Shown here one piece after another: positions 1 through 9,489 of a stretch of DNA of 47,923 nt. Positions within the stretch are counted from its first letter, which is position 1. The number at the start of each line of letters is the position of its first letter. The DNA lies in NCBI GenBank assembly GCA_017395635.1, contig JAFQOE010000034.1, positions 1-47,923 of the forward strand, read 5' to 3'. Below the pieces are notes generated by a model that did not search any database, was not told the origin of the DNA, and saw only the letters and a list, made by a program, of their open reading frames with translations. The position numbers and the translations under genes are program-made. The DNA is from Lachnospiraceae bacterium. GTDB taxonomy: Bacteria > Bacillota > Clostridia > Lachnospirales > Lachnospiraceae.

Positions 1-166
1 ATAATCATTCATAAAACTGTCACAGGGATACTATACCCTTTTGTCAGGAGTAAAATGATTAGTTGAGTCTGCATGAATTATTTTTATGATTCATGGGTCA
101 GTTTTTAGGAAAGAAACTGTTCCGTGAATAATTTAGGTTAATTTTTCACATAGATTACAAAAAATG

Positions 167-194
167 TTTACAAAATCAAAGTTCGTGCTATAAT
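167..194 (+). promoter_or_regulatory. Sigma-A promoter of murA
   Basis: TTTACA (167-172) and TATAAT (189-194) are separated by 16 bp, and TG sits one base upstream of the -10 (extended -10). It lies about 50 bp ahead of the murA start. The upstream 160 bp hold no ORF that I can support, only short AT-rich palindromes. Confidence 0.7.
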
Positions 195-246
195 TAGAAT
201 AATTACGTCCGCCGTGAGGTGGCACAAACCATATACGAGGTGCATT

Positions 247-1548
247 ATGGAACAATATGTAATTAAGGGAGGCACTCCGTTAGTTGGAGAGGTTTCCATT
301 GCAGGAGCAAAGAATGCTGCACTTGGAATTTTGGCAGCAGCAATTATGACAGATGAAGAAGTTATAATTGATAATGTTCCTAACGTAAGAGATACAAGAG
401 TCCTTTTGCAGGCAATTCAAGGGATTGGTGCAAGGGTAAAGTATATAGATGAACATACTGTTAAAATATGTGGTGGAACAATCAATCCACATGCAGATAA
501 TTGTGTGGATGATGAGTTTATCCGTAGAATCCGCGCATCCTACTATCTGTTAGGAGCAATGCTTGGAAAATATAAGCGTTCAAGTGTGGCATTACCTGGT
601 GGTTGTAACATTGGAAGCAGACCGATTGATTTGCATATCAAAGGATTCAAAGCATTAGGCGCTGAGGTTGATATTCACAGTAGTATGATTCATGTGGAAG
701 CAGATCGTTTGATAGGTAACCATATTTATATGGATGTTGTTTCTGTAGGAGCTACCATTAATGTTATGATGGCGGCTGTTTTGGCAGAAGGTAAGACAAC
801 AATAGAGAATGCAGCAAAGGAACCACATATTGTAGATGTGGCCAACTTTTTAAATAGCATGGGTGCGAACATCAAAGGTGCAGGAACAGATGTGATTCGT
901 ATTCGTGGTGTTGAGAAATTAAAAGGAACGGAATATTCTATTATTCCGGATCAGATTGAAGCTGGAACCTTTATGGTGGCAGCTGCAGCGACCAAGGGTG
1001 ATATCACAATTAAGAATGTCATCCCGAAACACTTAGAAGCGATTTCTTCTAAGTTGAAGGAAATTGGTGCTGTTGTGATGGAATATGATGATGCGGTTCG
1101 AGTGGTAAGTAATCACAGATTACGCTCAACGAATATTAAGACATTACCATATCCGGGATTTCCGACAGATATGCAGCCTCAGATGGCTGTTGTATTAGCA
1201 TTATCAGAAGGTACTTCTATTATTACAGAGAGTATTTTCGAGAATCGTTTTAAGTATGTAGACGAATTGTTCCGCATGGGTGGTCAGATTAAGGTGGAAG
1301 GTAATACCGCTATAATTGATGGTGTGGAAGGATTTGTAGGCGCTAGTGTAGTAGCGCCGGATTTACGAGCGGGTGCAGCGCTTGTGATTGCTGGTCTGGT
1401 TGCAAATGGGTTTACGGTGGTTGAAGACATTAAGTATATCCTGCGTGGTTACGAAGATTTTGATGAGAAGATTCGTGGACTAGGTGGGCAGATTGCTGTT
1501 GTTGAAACCGATAAGGAAATCCAGAAATTCAAACTCAAAGCCGTTTGA
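247..1548 (+). CDS. murA: UDP-N-acetylglucosamine 1-carboxyvinyltransferase (MurA)
   Basis: This enzyme transfers enolpyruvate from PEP to UDP-GlcNAc, the first committed step of peptidoglycan synthesis in the cytoplasm. The 433-residue product has the usual family length. It shows the K22-N23 pair of the active site (AGAKNAALG) and the LPGGCNIGSRPID loop with the catalytic, fosfomycin-binding Cys at about residue 120. The ATG at 247 is preceded by GAGG at a 6-nt spacing, so the longer reading from 214 is unlikely. The gene is monocistronic: it has its own promoter and a strong terminator follows. Low-GC Gram-positives often carry two MurA paralogues, and I cannot tell from this window which one this is. 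Confidence 0.96.
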   Translation: MEQYVIKGGTPLVGEVSIAGAKNAALGILAAAIMTDEEVIIDNVPNVRDTRVLLQAIQGIGARVKYIDEHTVKICGGTINPHADNCVDDEFIRRIRASYYLLGAMLGKYKRSSVALPGGCNIGSRPIDLHIKGFKALGAEVDIHSSMIHVEADRLIGNHIYMDVVSVGATINVMMAAVLAEGKTTIENAAKEPHIVDVANFLNSMGANIKGAGTDVIRIRGVEKLKGTEYSIIPDQIEAGTFMVAAAATKGDITIKNVIPKHLEAISSKLKEIGAVVMEYDDAVRVVSNHRLRSTNIKTLPYPGFPTDMQPQMAVVLALSEGTSIITESIFENRFKYVDELFRMGGQIKVEGNTAIIDGVEGFVGASVVAPDLRAGAALVIAGLVANGFTVVEDIKYILRGYEDFDEKIRGLGGQIAVVETDKEIQKFKLKAV

Positions 1549-1585
1549 GTTTAATCATTTAATCCTATATTAGTTCTGATGTAAT

Positions 1586-1618
1586 AAGCCGAAAAGCCGT
1601 AAGGTTTTCGGCTTTTGT
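1586..1618 (+). terminator. Rho-independent terminator of murA
   Basis: AAGCCGAAAA (1586-1595) and TTTTCGGCTT (1605-1614) form a perfect 10-bp stem with a 9-nt loop, followed by T residues. It lies 37 nt after the murA stop. Confidence 0.85.
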
Positions 1619-1620
1619 GT

Positions 1621-1921
1621 TAACAATGAGCCAAGTGGATTCATGCTTGCATGAAAATCCATTTGGCGAATGTCCATCACTGAGCATGCTTTGCATGCGA
1701 TGTGTGGTGTTAACTACATCGAGTAGGAGTTAGCCTGCTCGATTTAACAATGAGCCGAGTGGATTCATGCTTGTATGAAAATCCATTTGGCGAATGTCCA
1801 TCACTGAGCATGCTTTGCATGCGATGTGTGGTGTTAACTACATCGAGTAGGAGATAGCCTGCTCGATTTAACAATGAGCCAAGTAGACAAGCATGCTTGC
1901 ATGCAGTTGCCTATTTGGCAG
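1621..1921. repeat. Tandem 124-bp palindromic intergenic repeat, two full copies plus a degenerate third
   Basis: Copy 1 (1621-1744) and copy 2 (1745-1868) are nearly identical. A third, diverged partial copy starts at 1869 and runs to about 1921, ending just before the response regulator RBS. Each full unit contains three hairpins: a stem GCCAAGTGGATT / AATCCATTTGGC enclosing a CATGC-type inner stem; GCATGC TTT GCATGC; and ATCGAGTAGG / CCTGCTCGAT with one wobble. Copy 3 changes TGG to TAG on one arm and CCA to CTA on the other, so pairing is kept. The array fills the gap between murA and the response regulator; I see no gene in it. Confidence 0.85.
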
Positions 1922-1948
1922 ATTAGAATTATTTGTAGGAGGTTTATT

Positions 1949-2623
1949 ATGTGTAATGTATTACTATTGCATGAAATGTTAAAAAGTGATTATAAGGTAA
2001 AAGAGTATTTGGCTTTGGGAGGTTATACAGTAGAAGAGGATAATTTATTAGAGAATGATTATATTAATCATTTACGCCACTTTGATTTGGTTTTAATAGA
2101 ATGTAATAAAGTAGATTTGTGTGTTGAGGCGGTTGGTAAAGTTCGACAACTGGTGCCGATACCAATTGTTGTCTTGTCAGAGCGTGATGACGAATGGGAG
2201 AAGATACGATTGTTTCAGTCGGGAATTGACGATTATTTGGCAAAACCATATTGGCAAGGTGAGTTTCTGGCAAGGATACATGCTCATTTAGAGAGGTATA
2301 AACGTCTTACGAGACCTTTTGGAATTATTAAGGTGAATGGGTTAGAAATCAATGCATTCAGCCGAAGGGTTATCGTAGAGGGAAAAGAGGTTGAGTTGAG
2401 TTTGAAGGAATTTGACCTTTTGGTATATTTGGCACAGCACATGGAACGTGCAATTACGAAAGAAGAAATCTACGAAGCAGTCTGGAAGGATGATTTAGCA
2501 GACGGATTTTATAATACAGTTGCTGTCCATGTGAAGAGAATAAGGGCAAAGATAGAGAAGGATATTGAGAATCCCAAATACATACAGACAGTGTGGGGCG
2601 TGGGGTATATCTTTCGCTCATAG
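1949..2623 (+). CDS. OmpR-family response regulator with atypical receiver domain
   Basis: The 224-residue protein has a receiver domain (about 1-115) and a C-terminal winged-helix DNA-binding domain (about 125-223). The latter has the typical LSLKEFDLL, AVHVKRIRAKIE and VWGVGYIF blocks. The receiver keeps the conserved Lys (K99 in LAKPYW). However, the acidic pair near the N-terminus reads HE (8-9), and the phospho-acceptor Asp after the strand DLVLI is Glu (E51). No histidine kinase gene is adjacent. This suggests a regulator that works without canonical phosphorylation or is locked in an active-like state (inference). The start is ATG 1949, preceded by AGGAGG; a longer reading from 1874 would run through the palindromic repeats and is unlikely. 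Confidence 0.88.
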   Translation: MCNVLLLHEMLKSDYKVKEYLALGGYTVEEDNLLENDYINHLRHFDLVLIECNKVDLCVEAVGKVRQLVPIPIVVLSERDDEWEKIRLFQSGIDDYLAKPYWQGEFLARIHAHLERYKRLTRPFGIIKVNGLEINAFSRRVIVEGKEVELSLKEFDLLVYLAQHMERAITKEEIYEAVWKDDLADGFYNTVAVHVKRIRAKIEKDIENPKYIQTVWGVGYIFRS

Positions 2624-2676
2624 GGTTAATTTAGAAATAATGAAGGTAGATAAATCTTGAAAAGAGGTAATGATAT

Positions 2677-3378
2677 ATGAAAGTAGAAATTTTGCATGAA
2701 GATTCCGATATTCTTGTATGTGTAAAACCGTATGGCATGCCGGCGCAAGGTGACAAGAGTCATGATACAGATGTACTTAGCTATCTGAAGAATTATATTT
2801 TTGAAAAGGAAGAATTGGATGAGGAACCGTATCTTGCAATGGTGCATCGTTTAGATAGGCCGGTTGGAGGAATTATGGTATTTGCCAAGACGCAGGAAGC
2901 GGCGGCTGATTTGTCTGATCAAGTGCAAGATGGTGGAATGATTAAGTTCTATCAGGCTGTTTTGACTGGAGAATTGCCGGATGAATTCGGCACCATGAAA
3001 GATTATTTGGTGAAAGATGGAAAGACCAATATGTCTAAAGTAGTTAAAAAGGGAACCAAGGGTGCGAAACATGCGGAGTTGGATTATGAAGTGTTAGATG
3101 TATTTGAGACAGACAATGGAATTCTGACGTATGTACTGATTCAGTTGGTTACCGGCAGACATCATCAAATTCGTGTGCAGATGGCGAGCAGAGGTGCAGG
3201 AATTTATGGAGATACTAAGTACAATCCGCTCTTTGCAAAAACAAAGAGGCGTTACCAACAAATTGCATTGTTTGCAACGCGTTTAGAGTTTGAACATCCA
3301 ACAACTGGAGAACATATGGTGTTCAAGTGTGAACCGGAAGGGGAAGCATTTGACGTGATTGAATTGGATGAATTTTAG
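2677..3378 (+). CDS. RluA-family pseudouridine synthase
   Basis: The gene encodes a 233-residue protein that isomerises uridine to pseudouridine in rRNA or tRNA. It has the family signature HRLDRPVGGIMVFAKT (57-72) with the catalytic Asp at residue 60. A second conserved stretch, TGRHHQIRVQMA, lies at about 160-171. It has no N-terminal S4 domain, so it is a short, single-domain member such as the YjbO/YhcT-like or RluC/RluD-like cores. The RNA substrate cannot be assigned from sequence. It starts at ATG 2677 after GAGGTAATG; it is same-strand with its neighbours but separated by about 50-90 bp. Confidence 0.9.
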   Translation: MKVEILHEDSDILVCVKPYGMPAQGDKSHDTDVLSYLKNYIFEKEELDEEPYLAMVHRLDRPVGGIMVFAKTQEAAADLSDQVQDGGMIKFYQAVLTGELPDEFGTMKDYLVKDGKTNMSKVVKKGTKGAKHAELDYEVLDVFETDNGILTYVLIQLVTGRHHQIRVQMASRGAGIYGDTKYNPLFAKTKRRYQQIALFATRLEFEHPTTGEHMVFKCEPEGEAFDVIELDEF

Positions 3379-3437
3379 GATTTCTTAGATGTCGTAAGCA
3401 AACTCTTTGTTCAGTTATAAACTTTAGAAAAATTGAC

Positions 3438-3492
3438 CAAAATAACCAGTATGGAGGTGTGAAACTTGAAAAAACTCATACTGGTTATTTTG
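3438..3492 (+). promoter_or_regulatory. 16-bp perfect inverted repeat enclosing the RBS and start codon of the next gene
   Basis: The left arm 3438-3453 (CAAAATAACCAGTATG) is the exact reverse complement of 3477-3492. The 23-nt loop carries the GAGGTG ribosome binding site and the TTG start at 3466, and the right arm encodes residues 4-9 of the membrane protein. The right arm ends in T-rich sequence, so it could act as terminator, attenuator or translational control hairpin. Confidence 0.75.
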
Positions 3493-4527
3493 ATTTTTAT
3501 AGGAATTTATTTATCGTTTCGCTTTTTGCTACCGTTGCTGTTGCCTTTTGTAATAGCAGGCATTGTCTCGGTGATATATTATCCGTTTTTGAGGAGAATT
3601 TATAAGAATTCGGATATATGGGTGAGTAAAAATAAAAAGTGGATATTAGTATTATCGGTTGTTTTGCTTTATGTGGTGCTTCTGCTATCGGTTGGTGCGA
3701 TTTGTTATTATCTCATGGGACAATGTCAAAGTATTTGGCTGAATTTTCCTTTCTATCAAGCACGAGTGTTGGGTGTGGTGCGAGATTGTTGTGAGTATAC
3801 GGACTCCTTTTTGAGACTGGATAACGGAGAGAGTTATGCTTATGTTGAAAATATGATTGATTCTGTGGAGATAAGCAGTTTAACGGGAATTATACCGAAG
3901 GTAACTTCTTATTCGATGCAGGCAGCTGGTATGATATTAGGGGTTGTCTTTGAGGTTGTTATAACAGTGATGGCAACATTTTTTATGATACAGGATTATG
4001 AACAAATTCGAAGCAAAATGTTGGAAACAGAGTGGGGAAAAGGTGTTTGCAGAATGATTGCGAAATGCAAAAGTACATTAAAGACCTACTTACAAGCCCA
4101 AGGTTTGATTATGTTGTTAGATGGTGCTTGGTGTACATTGGTGTTTTTTCTGGTCAAGCAACCATATTTTTTGGTGTTGGGTCCGTTGGTGGGATTAATA
4201 GATGCTTTACCTGTATTGGGTGCAGGAGCTATTTTAATTCCCTGTGCGATATACTGGATGATTGTGGGAGAAATAGGAAAAGCATTTGCTATATTAATTG
4301 CATATGTAGGATGTATAGTGATTCGACAAACAACGGAACCAAAAATGATTGGAAATGAGATGGGAATACGACCGTTGTTTACACTCGTTAGTATGTATGT
4401 TGGATTTCAGTTGTTTGGGGTGATTGGTTTTTTGTTGGGTCCGGTAGGAGTTTTGATTGGTCAGGAAATATACAAATGTTGTAATGAGAAGTGGATACAT
4501 GATACCAATAAAGAAGTTATGGATTAG
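3466..4527 (+). CDS. AI-2E/PerM-family membrane protein, YtvI-like
   Basis: The 353-residue protein is very hydrophobic, with two N-terminal membrane helices (about 3-45), one at about 58-85, a soluble central segment (about 95-150), and five or more helices from about 155 to the end. It ends in the typical VGFQLFGVIGFLLGPVGV block of the AI-2E transporter/PerM family. The Clostridia and Bacillus sporulation-associated YtvI proteins have this length and layout. Substrate and role are unknown; family members are proposed exporters or Na+/H+ antiporters. The start is TTG 3466 with GAGGTG upstream, placed inside a strong hairpin, which suggests post-transcriptional control. Confidence 0.8.
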   Translation: MKKLILVILIFIGIYLSFRFLLPLLLPFVIAGIVSVIYYPFLRRIYKNSDIWVSKNKKWILVLSVVLLYVVLLLSVGAICYYLMGQCQSIWLNFPFYQARVLGVVRDCCEYTDSFLRLDNGESYAYVENMIDSVEISSLTGIIPKVTSYSMQAAGMILGVVFEVVITVMATFFMIQDYEQIRSKMLETEWGKGVCRMIAKCKSTLKTYLQAQGLIMLLDGAWCTLVFFLVKQPYFLVLGPLVGLIDALPVLGAGAILIPCAIYWMIVGEIGKAFAILIAYVGCIVIRQTTEPKMIGNEMGIRPLFTLVSMYVGFQLFGVIGFLLGPVGVLIGQEIYKCCNEKWIHDTNKEVMD

Positions 4528-4557
4528 AAATGAGACAGAATTGAAATGCAAATGCAC

Positions 4558-4586
4558 TTGCAAATGCGATGTAATAAAGCTATAAT
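4558..4586 (+). promoter_or_regulatory. Probable promoter of proS
   Basis: TTGCAA (4558-4563) and TATAAT (4581-4586) have a 17-bp spacer, 49 bp upstream of the proS start. The leader is too short for a T-box, and none is visible. Confidence 0.6.
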
Positions 4587-4634
4587 GTCAGATATGTGTG
4601 ATGTTTACTGAATATAATAGAAGGAGATAAAGAG

Positions 4635-6068
4635 ATGGCGAAGGATAAGAAGTTAGTAGAGCAGATTACTTCCATGGAAGAGGATTTTGCACAATGGTAT
4701 ACCGATGTTGTATTGAAAGCAGATTTGGTTGATTATACAAGTGTTAAAGGTTGTATGGTTATTAAGCCTGCTGGATATGCAATCTGGGAGTTGATTCAGA
4801 GTCAGTTGGATGCTCGTTTCAAAGAGACTGGTGTTGAGAATGTATATCTTCCAATGTTCATTCCGGAGAATTTGTTACAGAAGGAGAAGGATCATGTAGA
4901 AGGATTTGCACCTGAAGTTGCGTGGGTAACTCATGGTGGATTGAATCCGTTACAGGAAAGACTCTGTGTAAGACCTACATCTGAGACATTATTCTGTGAC
5001 TTCTACGCCAATGAAGTGGAATCTTATAGAGATTTGCCGAAAGTATATAATCAATGGTGTTCGGTTGTTCGTTGGGAAAAGGAGACGAGACCATTTCTTC
5101 GTTCCAGAGAATTTTTGTGGCAGGAGGGTCATACTGCACATGCAACTGCTGAGGAAGCAGAAGAGAGAACAATTCAAATGTTGAATGTATATGCCGATTT
5201 CTGTGAGCAGGTTCTTGCAATTCCGGTTGTAAAAGGTCGCAAAACAGAGAAGGAGAAGTTTGCAGGTGCAGAAGCTACTTACACAATTGAAGCTTTAATG
5301 CATGATGGTAAGGCGTTGCAGTCTGGTACCAGCCATAACTTTGGTGATGGATTTGCAAAGGCATTTGGTATTCAGTATACAAGTAAAGATAATAAGTTAG
5401 AGTATGTACATCAGACATCTTGGGGAATGACAACGAGATTAATTGGTGCACTTATTATGGTGCATGGTGATAATTCCGGTTTGGTTCTTCCTCCAAGAGT
5501 TGCACCAACGCAGGTTATGATTTGTCCGGTTATGCAGAAGAAAGAGGGCGTATTAGAGAAAGCATTTGAACTTAAGAATGTATTGTCGAATTATCGTGTG
5601 AAGGTAGATGATTCAGATAAGAGCCCTGGTTGGAAGTTTGCTGAGCAGGAGATGCGTGGAATTCCTCTTCGTGTAGAAATTGGACCAAGAGATATCGAGG
5701 CCAATAAGGCAATGATTGTACGCCGTGATACAGGTGAGAAGATAGAGGTTTCGTTGGATGATATCAATGCGAAGGTTGGTGGATTGTTAGAGACAATTCA
5801 AACTGATATGTTTAATAAAGCGTTGAAACATCGCGAAGAAAACACACATATTGCATTAGATTGGGCAGCATTTACAGATATTATTGAGAATAAGCAGGGC
5901 TTTATCAAAGCTATGTGGTGTGAAGAGAGAGAATGTGAGGAAGCAATCAAGGAAGAAACCAGTGCTTCTACACGTTGTATGCCATTTGCACAGGAAACGC
6001 TTGGAGATGTATGTGTTCACTGTGGAAAGCCTGCTAAGAAGATGGTATATTTCGGAAGAGCATATTAA
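4635..6068 (+). CDS. proS: Prolyl-tRNA synthetase, archaeal/eukaryotic-like short type
   Basis: This class II synthetase charges tRNA-Pro in the cytosol. At 477 residues it is the compact archaeal/eukaryotic-like form. It lacks the editing insertion of the ~570-residue bacterial form. Motif 2 ([20 protein letters not shown]) lies near 153-172, and the motif 3 region is near 256-290 ([19 protein letters not shown]). The C-terminal domain carries Cys pairs ([18 protein letters not shown]) as in the zinc-binding tail of this type, and the protein ends in a Tyr as is typical. It starts at ATG 4635 after AAGGAG. It has its own promoter and terminator. Confidence 0.96.
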   Translation: MAKDKKLVEQITSMEEDFAQWYTDVVLKADLVDYTSVKGCMVIKPAGYAIWELIQSQLDARFKETGVENVYLPMFIPENLLQKEKDHVEGFAPEVAWVTHGGLNPLQERLCVRPTSETLFCDFYANEVESYRDLPKVYNQWCSVVRWEKETRPFLRSREFLWQEGHTAHATAEEAEERTIQMLNVYADFCEQVLAIPVVKGRKTEKEKFAGAEATYTIEALMHDGKALQSGTSHNFGDGFAKAFGIQYTSKDNKLEYVHQTSWGMTTRLIGALIMVHGDNSGLVLPPRVAPTQVMICPVMQKKEGVLEKAFELKNVLSNYRVKVDDSDKSPGWKFAEQEMRGIPLRVEIGPRDIEANKAMIVRRDTGEKIEVSLDDINAKVGGLLETIQTDMFNKALKHREENTHIALDWAAFTDIIENKQGFIKAMWCEERECEEAIKEETSASTRCMPFAQETLGDVCVHCGKPAKKMVYFGRAY

Positions 6069-6088
6069 TTTTGAAATTGACAGAAATT

Positions 6089-6128
6089 AAGAAAGCACAG
6101 TCTGTTTTGGCAGATTGTGCTTTCTTTG
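6089..6128 (+). terminator. Terminator of proS
   Basis: AAGAAAGCACAGTCTG (6089-6104) pairs with CAGATTGTGCTTTCTT (6111-6126), a 16-bp stem with one wobble and a 6-nt loop ending in T residues. It rules out a copA start at 6117, which would lie inside the stem. Confidence 0.88.
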
Positions 6129-6155
6129 AAAAATAGAGTTTTTGGGAGAACAAGG

Positions 6156-8600
6156 ATGATGGAACAAAAATATCGCATTACAGGTATGAGTTGTGCTGCT
6201 TGCAGTGCTTCTATTGAACGGGTGACGCGTAAGTTAGAGGGAGTAATAGAAAGCGAAGTGAATCTGACTACGGAAACGATGCGAATTGTCTATAATGAAA
6301 ATCTGCTTGGAGAAGAGCAGATTGTTGCGAAGGTGAACAAGGCGGGGTTTGGATGTGAGAAGTTAGAACAAGATGAATCAGGCGATAATGTAAATAAAGG
6401 TGTTGAATCTATTCCTGAGCCGGAATTGCGGGTCTCGGACTGTTTGCTGAAAGAGAATTCCTCTGTGGTGCAACCAACTATCAGCAAGCGACAGGAAAAG
6501 AGAAAGAAAGAACAGGAAGAAGCCTGGAAGATTTTAAAGATGAAGAGGCAGAAGTTAATTGTCACTATGATATTTGCAGTACTATTGCTTTATGTATCCA
6601 TGGGACATATGTTGCCAATTGCTTTATCGGTTCCTGATATTATGAGTATGCAGACATATCCGGTGAATTTTGCGTTAACCCAGTTGTTGCTTACGATTCC
6701 GGTTCTTGTGTTGAATTATGAGTTGTTTGTGTCCGGTGTGAAATCGCTAAAAAATCTGCATCCGAATATGAATGCGTTGGTGACTATCGGATGTGTTACT
6801 TCTTTTGTATATAGCTTGGCAATCACTTATCTGATTTCGGTGGATAGTCATCATGTGCATGAGTTGTATTATGAATCCTCTGCAGTGGTGGTTGCATTTG
6901 TAAGTCTTGGGAAATATTTGGAGAGCAATAATAAAGAAAAAACCAAAGGTGCAATCTATGAATTAATGTCATTGGTTCCGGATGTTGCTTGCAAAGTAGA
7001 TGCGAATGATGTGGTGACAGAGGTTTTATTGGAGCAAGTGCGGATTGGAGATTTATTATTAGTGAAGCCGGGGAGTAAGGTTCCGATTGATGGTGTTGTG
7101 GTAAAAGGCGAGAGCGGTGTGGATGAATCTATGCTGACTGGAGAGAGCGTGCCGGTACACAAGGTAGTTGGAGATGTGGTGATTGGAGGAAGTGTCAATC
7201 AAAATGGTGCGTTTTATATGGAAGTGACGAAGATTGGAGAGGATACAACACTTTCGAAAATCATACATTTTGTAGAGGAAGCCCAGGGGAAAAAAGCACC
7301 GATTTCTAAGATTGCAGACCGAGTGGCTGGTATGTTTGTTCCAACGGTAATTGTGATTGCATTTATTGCAGCCGGTGCGTGGGCGTTATTAGGATATCCA
7401 TCAGCATTTGTACTGAAGATATTCACTGCAGTATTGGTGATTGCCTGTCCTTGTGCGTTAGGTTTGGCGACCCCGACAGCCATTATGGTGGGAACCGGAC
7501 TTGGAGCAAGAAATGGTATTTTGGTTCGGAGTGGAGAGGCATTAGAGCAAATTCATAAAGTGACAGCGATAGTGTTGGATAAGACGGGAACTATCACAAA
7601 AGGTGAACCGGAAGTGGTGGATATCGTTTTGCGAGATAAAGAAAAACGCATGGAAGTAATGCGATTGGCTGCAATGGTGGAGAAAGTATCTGCTCACCCA
7701 TTGGCACAGGCGGTTGTGAATTGTTATGAAGCAGAATTTGGAGAAATCAAGGGTGCTGTTTCTGATTTTGAAAGTGTATCAGGAAAGGGGATTTGTGCGA
7801 AAGTTACAGATACTTCTTTGTCTGCAACTATTAATGAATGTAATGCAGGAGATTCATGTGGTGTTATCAATAGCGACGGACTTTCTAAGATATATGAAGT
7901 ATGTATCGGTAATGAAATGCTAATGAGGAATTGTAATGTTGATTTGACGTTATGGAAAGAGGAATGTGAAAAAGCAGAGCAGACAGGTGCTACCTTGTTG
8001 TATGTTGCAAAAGACGGAACCTTACAAGGAATTATTCTTGTGGCAGATGCGGTAAAGAGCACATCCAAGGATGCCGTGGCTGTTTTGAAAGAAAAGGGAC
8101 TTAAGGTATACATGATAACAGGTGATAGAGAAAATGCAGCAAAGGATATTGCAAATCAAGTTGGCATTGATAATGTGTTTGCAGGAGTGTTGCCGGAACA
8201 AAAAGCAGGTTATATTAAAGAATTGCAAGATGGTGGAGAACTTGTTATGATGGTAGGAGATGGAATTAATGATGCACCGGCATTAGCGCAGGCAGATGTT
8301 GGATGTGCAATTGGTAACGGAAGTGATATTGCACTAGAGTCTGGTGATATTGTATTGATGAAGTCTGATTTGCAAGATGTAGGAAAAGCAATCAATCTTT
8401 CTAAGATGACGATTTGTAATGTGAAACAGAACCTATTCTGGGCGTTTTGTTATAACGTAATCGGAATTCCGATTGCAGCGGGAGCGTTATATCCATTTAC
8501 CGGACAGCTTCTGAGTCCGCATTTTGCAGGGCTTGCTATGGCACTAAGTTCGGTATGTGTGGTAAGTAATGCATTACGTTTAAGAGGAAAGAAGTTGTAA
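6156..8600 (+). CDS. copA: Copper-exporting P1B-type ATPase
   Basis: This inner-membrane pump exports Cu(I) using ATP. The 814-residue product has one N-terminal heavy-metal-associated domain with [10 protein letters not shown] (C13, C16) and a charged linker (about 75-135). Membrane helices follow, with a TGES actuator motif. The metal-site motif CPC falls near residue 430 ([13 protein letters not shown]), the phosphorylation loop DKTGT near 475, an HP motif in SAHPLAQ, and [10 protein letters not shown] near 702. Tyr-Asn and the [14 protein letters not shown] segment in the last helices fit the Cu(I) subfamily. ATG 6156 or 6159 follows GGGAG. It opens a same-strand group ending with a CopZ-like chaperone. 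Confidence 0.95.
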   Translation: MMEQKYRITGMSCAACSASIERVTRKLEGVIESEVNLTTETMRIVYNENLLGEEQIVAKVNKAGFGCEKLEQDESGDNVNKGVESIPEPELRVSDCLLKENSSVVQPTISKRQEKRKKEQEEAWKILKMKRQKLIVTMIFAVLLLYVSMGHMLPIALSVPDIMSMQTYPVNFALTQLLLTIPVLVLNYELFVSGVKSLKNLHPNMNALVTIGCVTSFVYSLAITYLISVDSHHVHELYYESSAVVVAFVSLGKYLESNNKEKTKGAIYELMSLVPDVACKVDANDVVTEVLLEQVRIGDLLLVKPGSKVPIDGVVVKGESGVDESMLTGESVPVHKVVGDVVIGGSVNQNGAFYMEVTKIGEDTTLSKIIHFVEEAQGKKAPISKIADRVAGMFVPTVIVIAFIAAGAWALLGYPSAFVLKIFTAVLVIACPCALGLATPTAIMVGTGLGARNGILVRSGEALEQIHKVTAIVLDKTGTITKGEPEVVDIVLRDKEKRMEVMRLAAMVEKVSAHPLAQAVVNCYEAEFGEIKGAVSDFESVSGKGICAKVTDTSLSATINECNAGDSCGVINSDGLSKIYEVCIGNEMLMRNCNVDLTLWKEECEKAEQTGATLLYVAKDGTLQGIILVADAVKSTSKDAVAVLKEKGLKVYMITGDRENAAKDIANQVGIDNVFAGVLPEQKAGYIKELQDGGELVMMVGDGINDAPALAQADVGCAIGNGSDIALESGDIVLMKSDLQDVGKAINLSKMTICNVKQNLFWAFCYNVIGIPIAAGALYPFTGQLLSPHFAGLAMALSSVCVVSNALRLRGKKL

Positions 8601-8667
8601 AATACGAATTGCTTCCTGGTATACGACAAGGATTGGCAATTGTTCTGATTAATGGGGGAAGGGCGAT

Positions 8668-9462
8668 ATGAACGAAGTCAACAAAACTTTATATATTCCT
8701 TTGTATGGGAAGGCATATGTGAGCCGAAAGGGACTTATTTTACATGATACTAAAGCAGAAGAAATTTGGGAGAAAGAAGGTTTCGCCCTCAAGGGTAAAT
8801 CAAAGTCGAAGTGGCTTGCGTATTATATGGGAATGCGCTCGGCTGTATTTGATGGTTGGGTAAAGAAGAAAATGCAAGAGGACGAATGTGCAGTTGTTGT
8901 GCATATTGGTTGCGGAATGGATAGCAGAGTGTTGCGTGTCGGAACGGACGATCATTTGTGGTATGATGTGGATTTTCCGGATGTAATAGAAGAGCGGAAG
9001 ACTTATTATTCGGAAACAGAGGATTACACTATGTTGGCGTCTGATGTCAGAAATACGGAATGGTTGAATGATATTCCGAGTAATGCTGATGCTATTGTGG
9101 TAATGGAAGGTATCAGTATGTATTTGCAGGTAGAAGAGTTACAGAATACATTGGGTGCGATTGCGAATCATTTCAACAAGATATCGTTGTTGATGGATTG
9201 TTATACGGAGTTCGCGGCGATGGCGTCGAAATATAAGAATCCAATTAATGATGTTGGTGTAACAAAGGTTGTAGGAATTGATGATCCACAAATATGCGAG
9301 GAAAACACCGGACTTACTTATGTGGGTGAGCATAATATGACGCCGGAATGCATGATAAATGAACTAAAGGGGATAGAGTGTACCTTTTTTAGATTCATGT
9401 TTGGTGGAAAGCTTTCTAAGAAGATGTATCGGTTATATGAATACGAGACAATAGAAGGATAA
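8668..9462 (+). CDS. SAM-dependent methyltransferase, leucine-carboxyl-methyltransferase-like (LCM/PPM) family
   Basis: The 264-residue cytoplasmic protein has the class I SAM-binding motif HIGCGMDSRVLRV (79-91). The following DVDFPDVIEERK block is typical of the LCM family (TcmP-like polyketide O-methyltransferases, eukaryotic PP2A methylases). A VVMEGISMYL motif IV/V region lies near 143-152. The substrate is unknown; bacterial members act on small carboxylates or remain uncharacterised. The start is ATG 8668 after GGGGGAAGGGCG. It stands 67 nt downstream of copA and 27 nt upstream of the SUFU-domain gene, so co-transcription with the copper genes is likely but not proven. Confidence 0.85.
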   Translation: MNEVNKTLYIPLYGKAYVSRKGLILHDTKAEEIWEKEGFALKGKSKSKWLAYYMGMRSAVFDGWVKKKMQEDECAVVVHIGCGMDSRVLRVGTDDHLWYDVDFPDVIEERKTYYSETEDYTMLASDVRNTEWLNDIPSNADAIVVMEGISMYLQVEELQNTLGAIANHFNKISLLMDCYTEFAAMASKYKNPINDVGVTKVVGIDDPQICEENTGLTYVGEHNMTPECMINELKGIECTFFRFMFGGKLSKKMYRLYEYETIEG

Positions 9463-9489
9463 TAATTACTAGAAAGGAATAGGAGTGCG

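Noticed and set aside
1..246. Gene in the first 246 bases
   Set aside because: No ORF with a start and site; only short palindromes and the murA promoter are present.
280..492. Minus-strand ORF inside murA
   Set aside because: It is a shadow of the well-supported murA frame; the same reasoning excludes similar antisense ORFs across the ribosomal genes.
1874..1948. Upstream start for the response regulator inside the palindromic repeats
   Set aside because: No ribosome binding site; AGGAGG directly precedes ATG 1949, and the extra residues are encoded by repeat sequence.
4528..4634. T-box leader for proS
   Set aside because: The 107-bp gap has no room for one and no T-box or specifier loop is visible.
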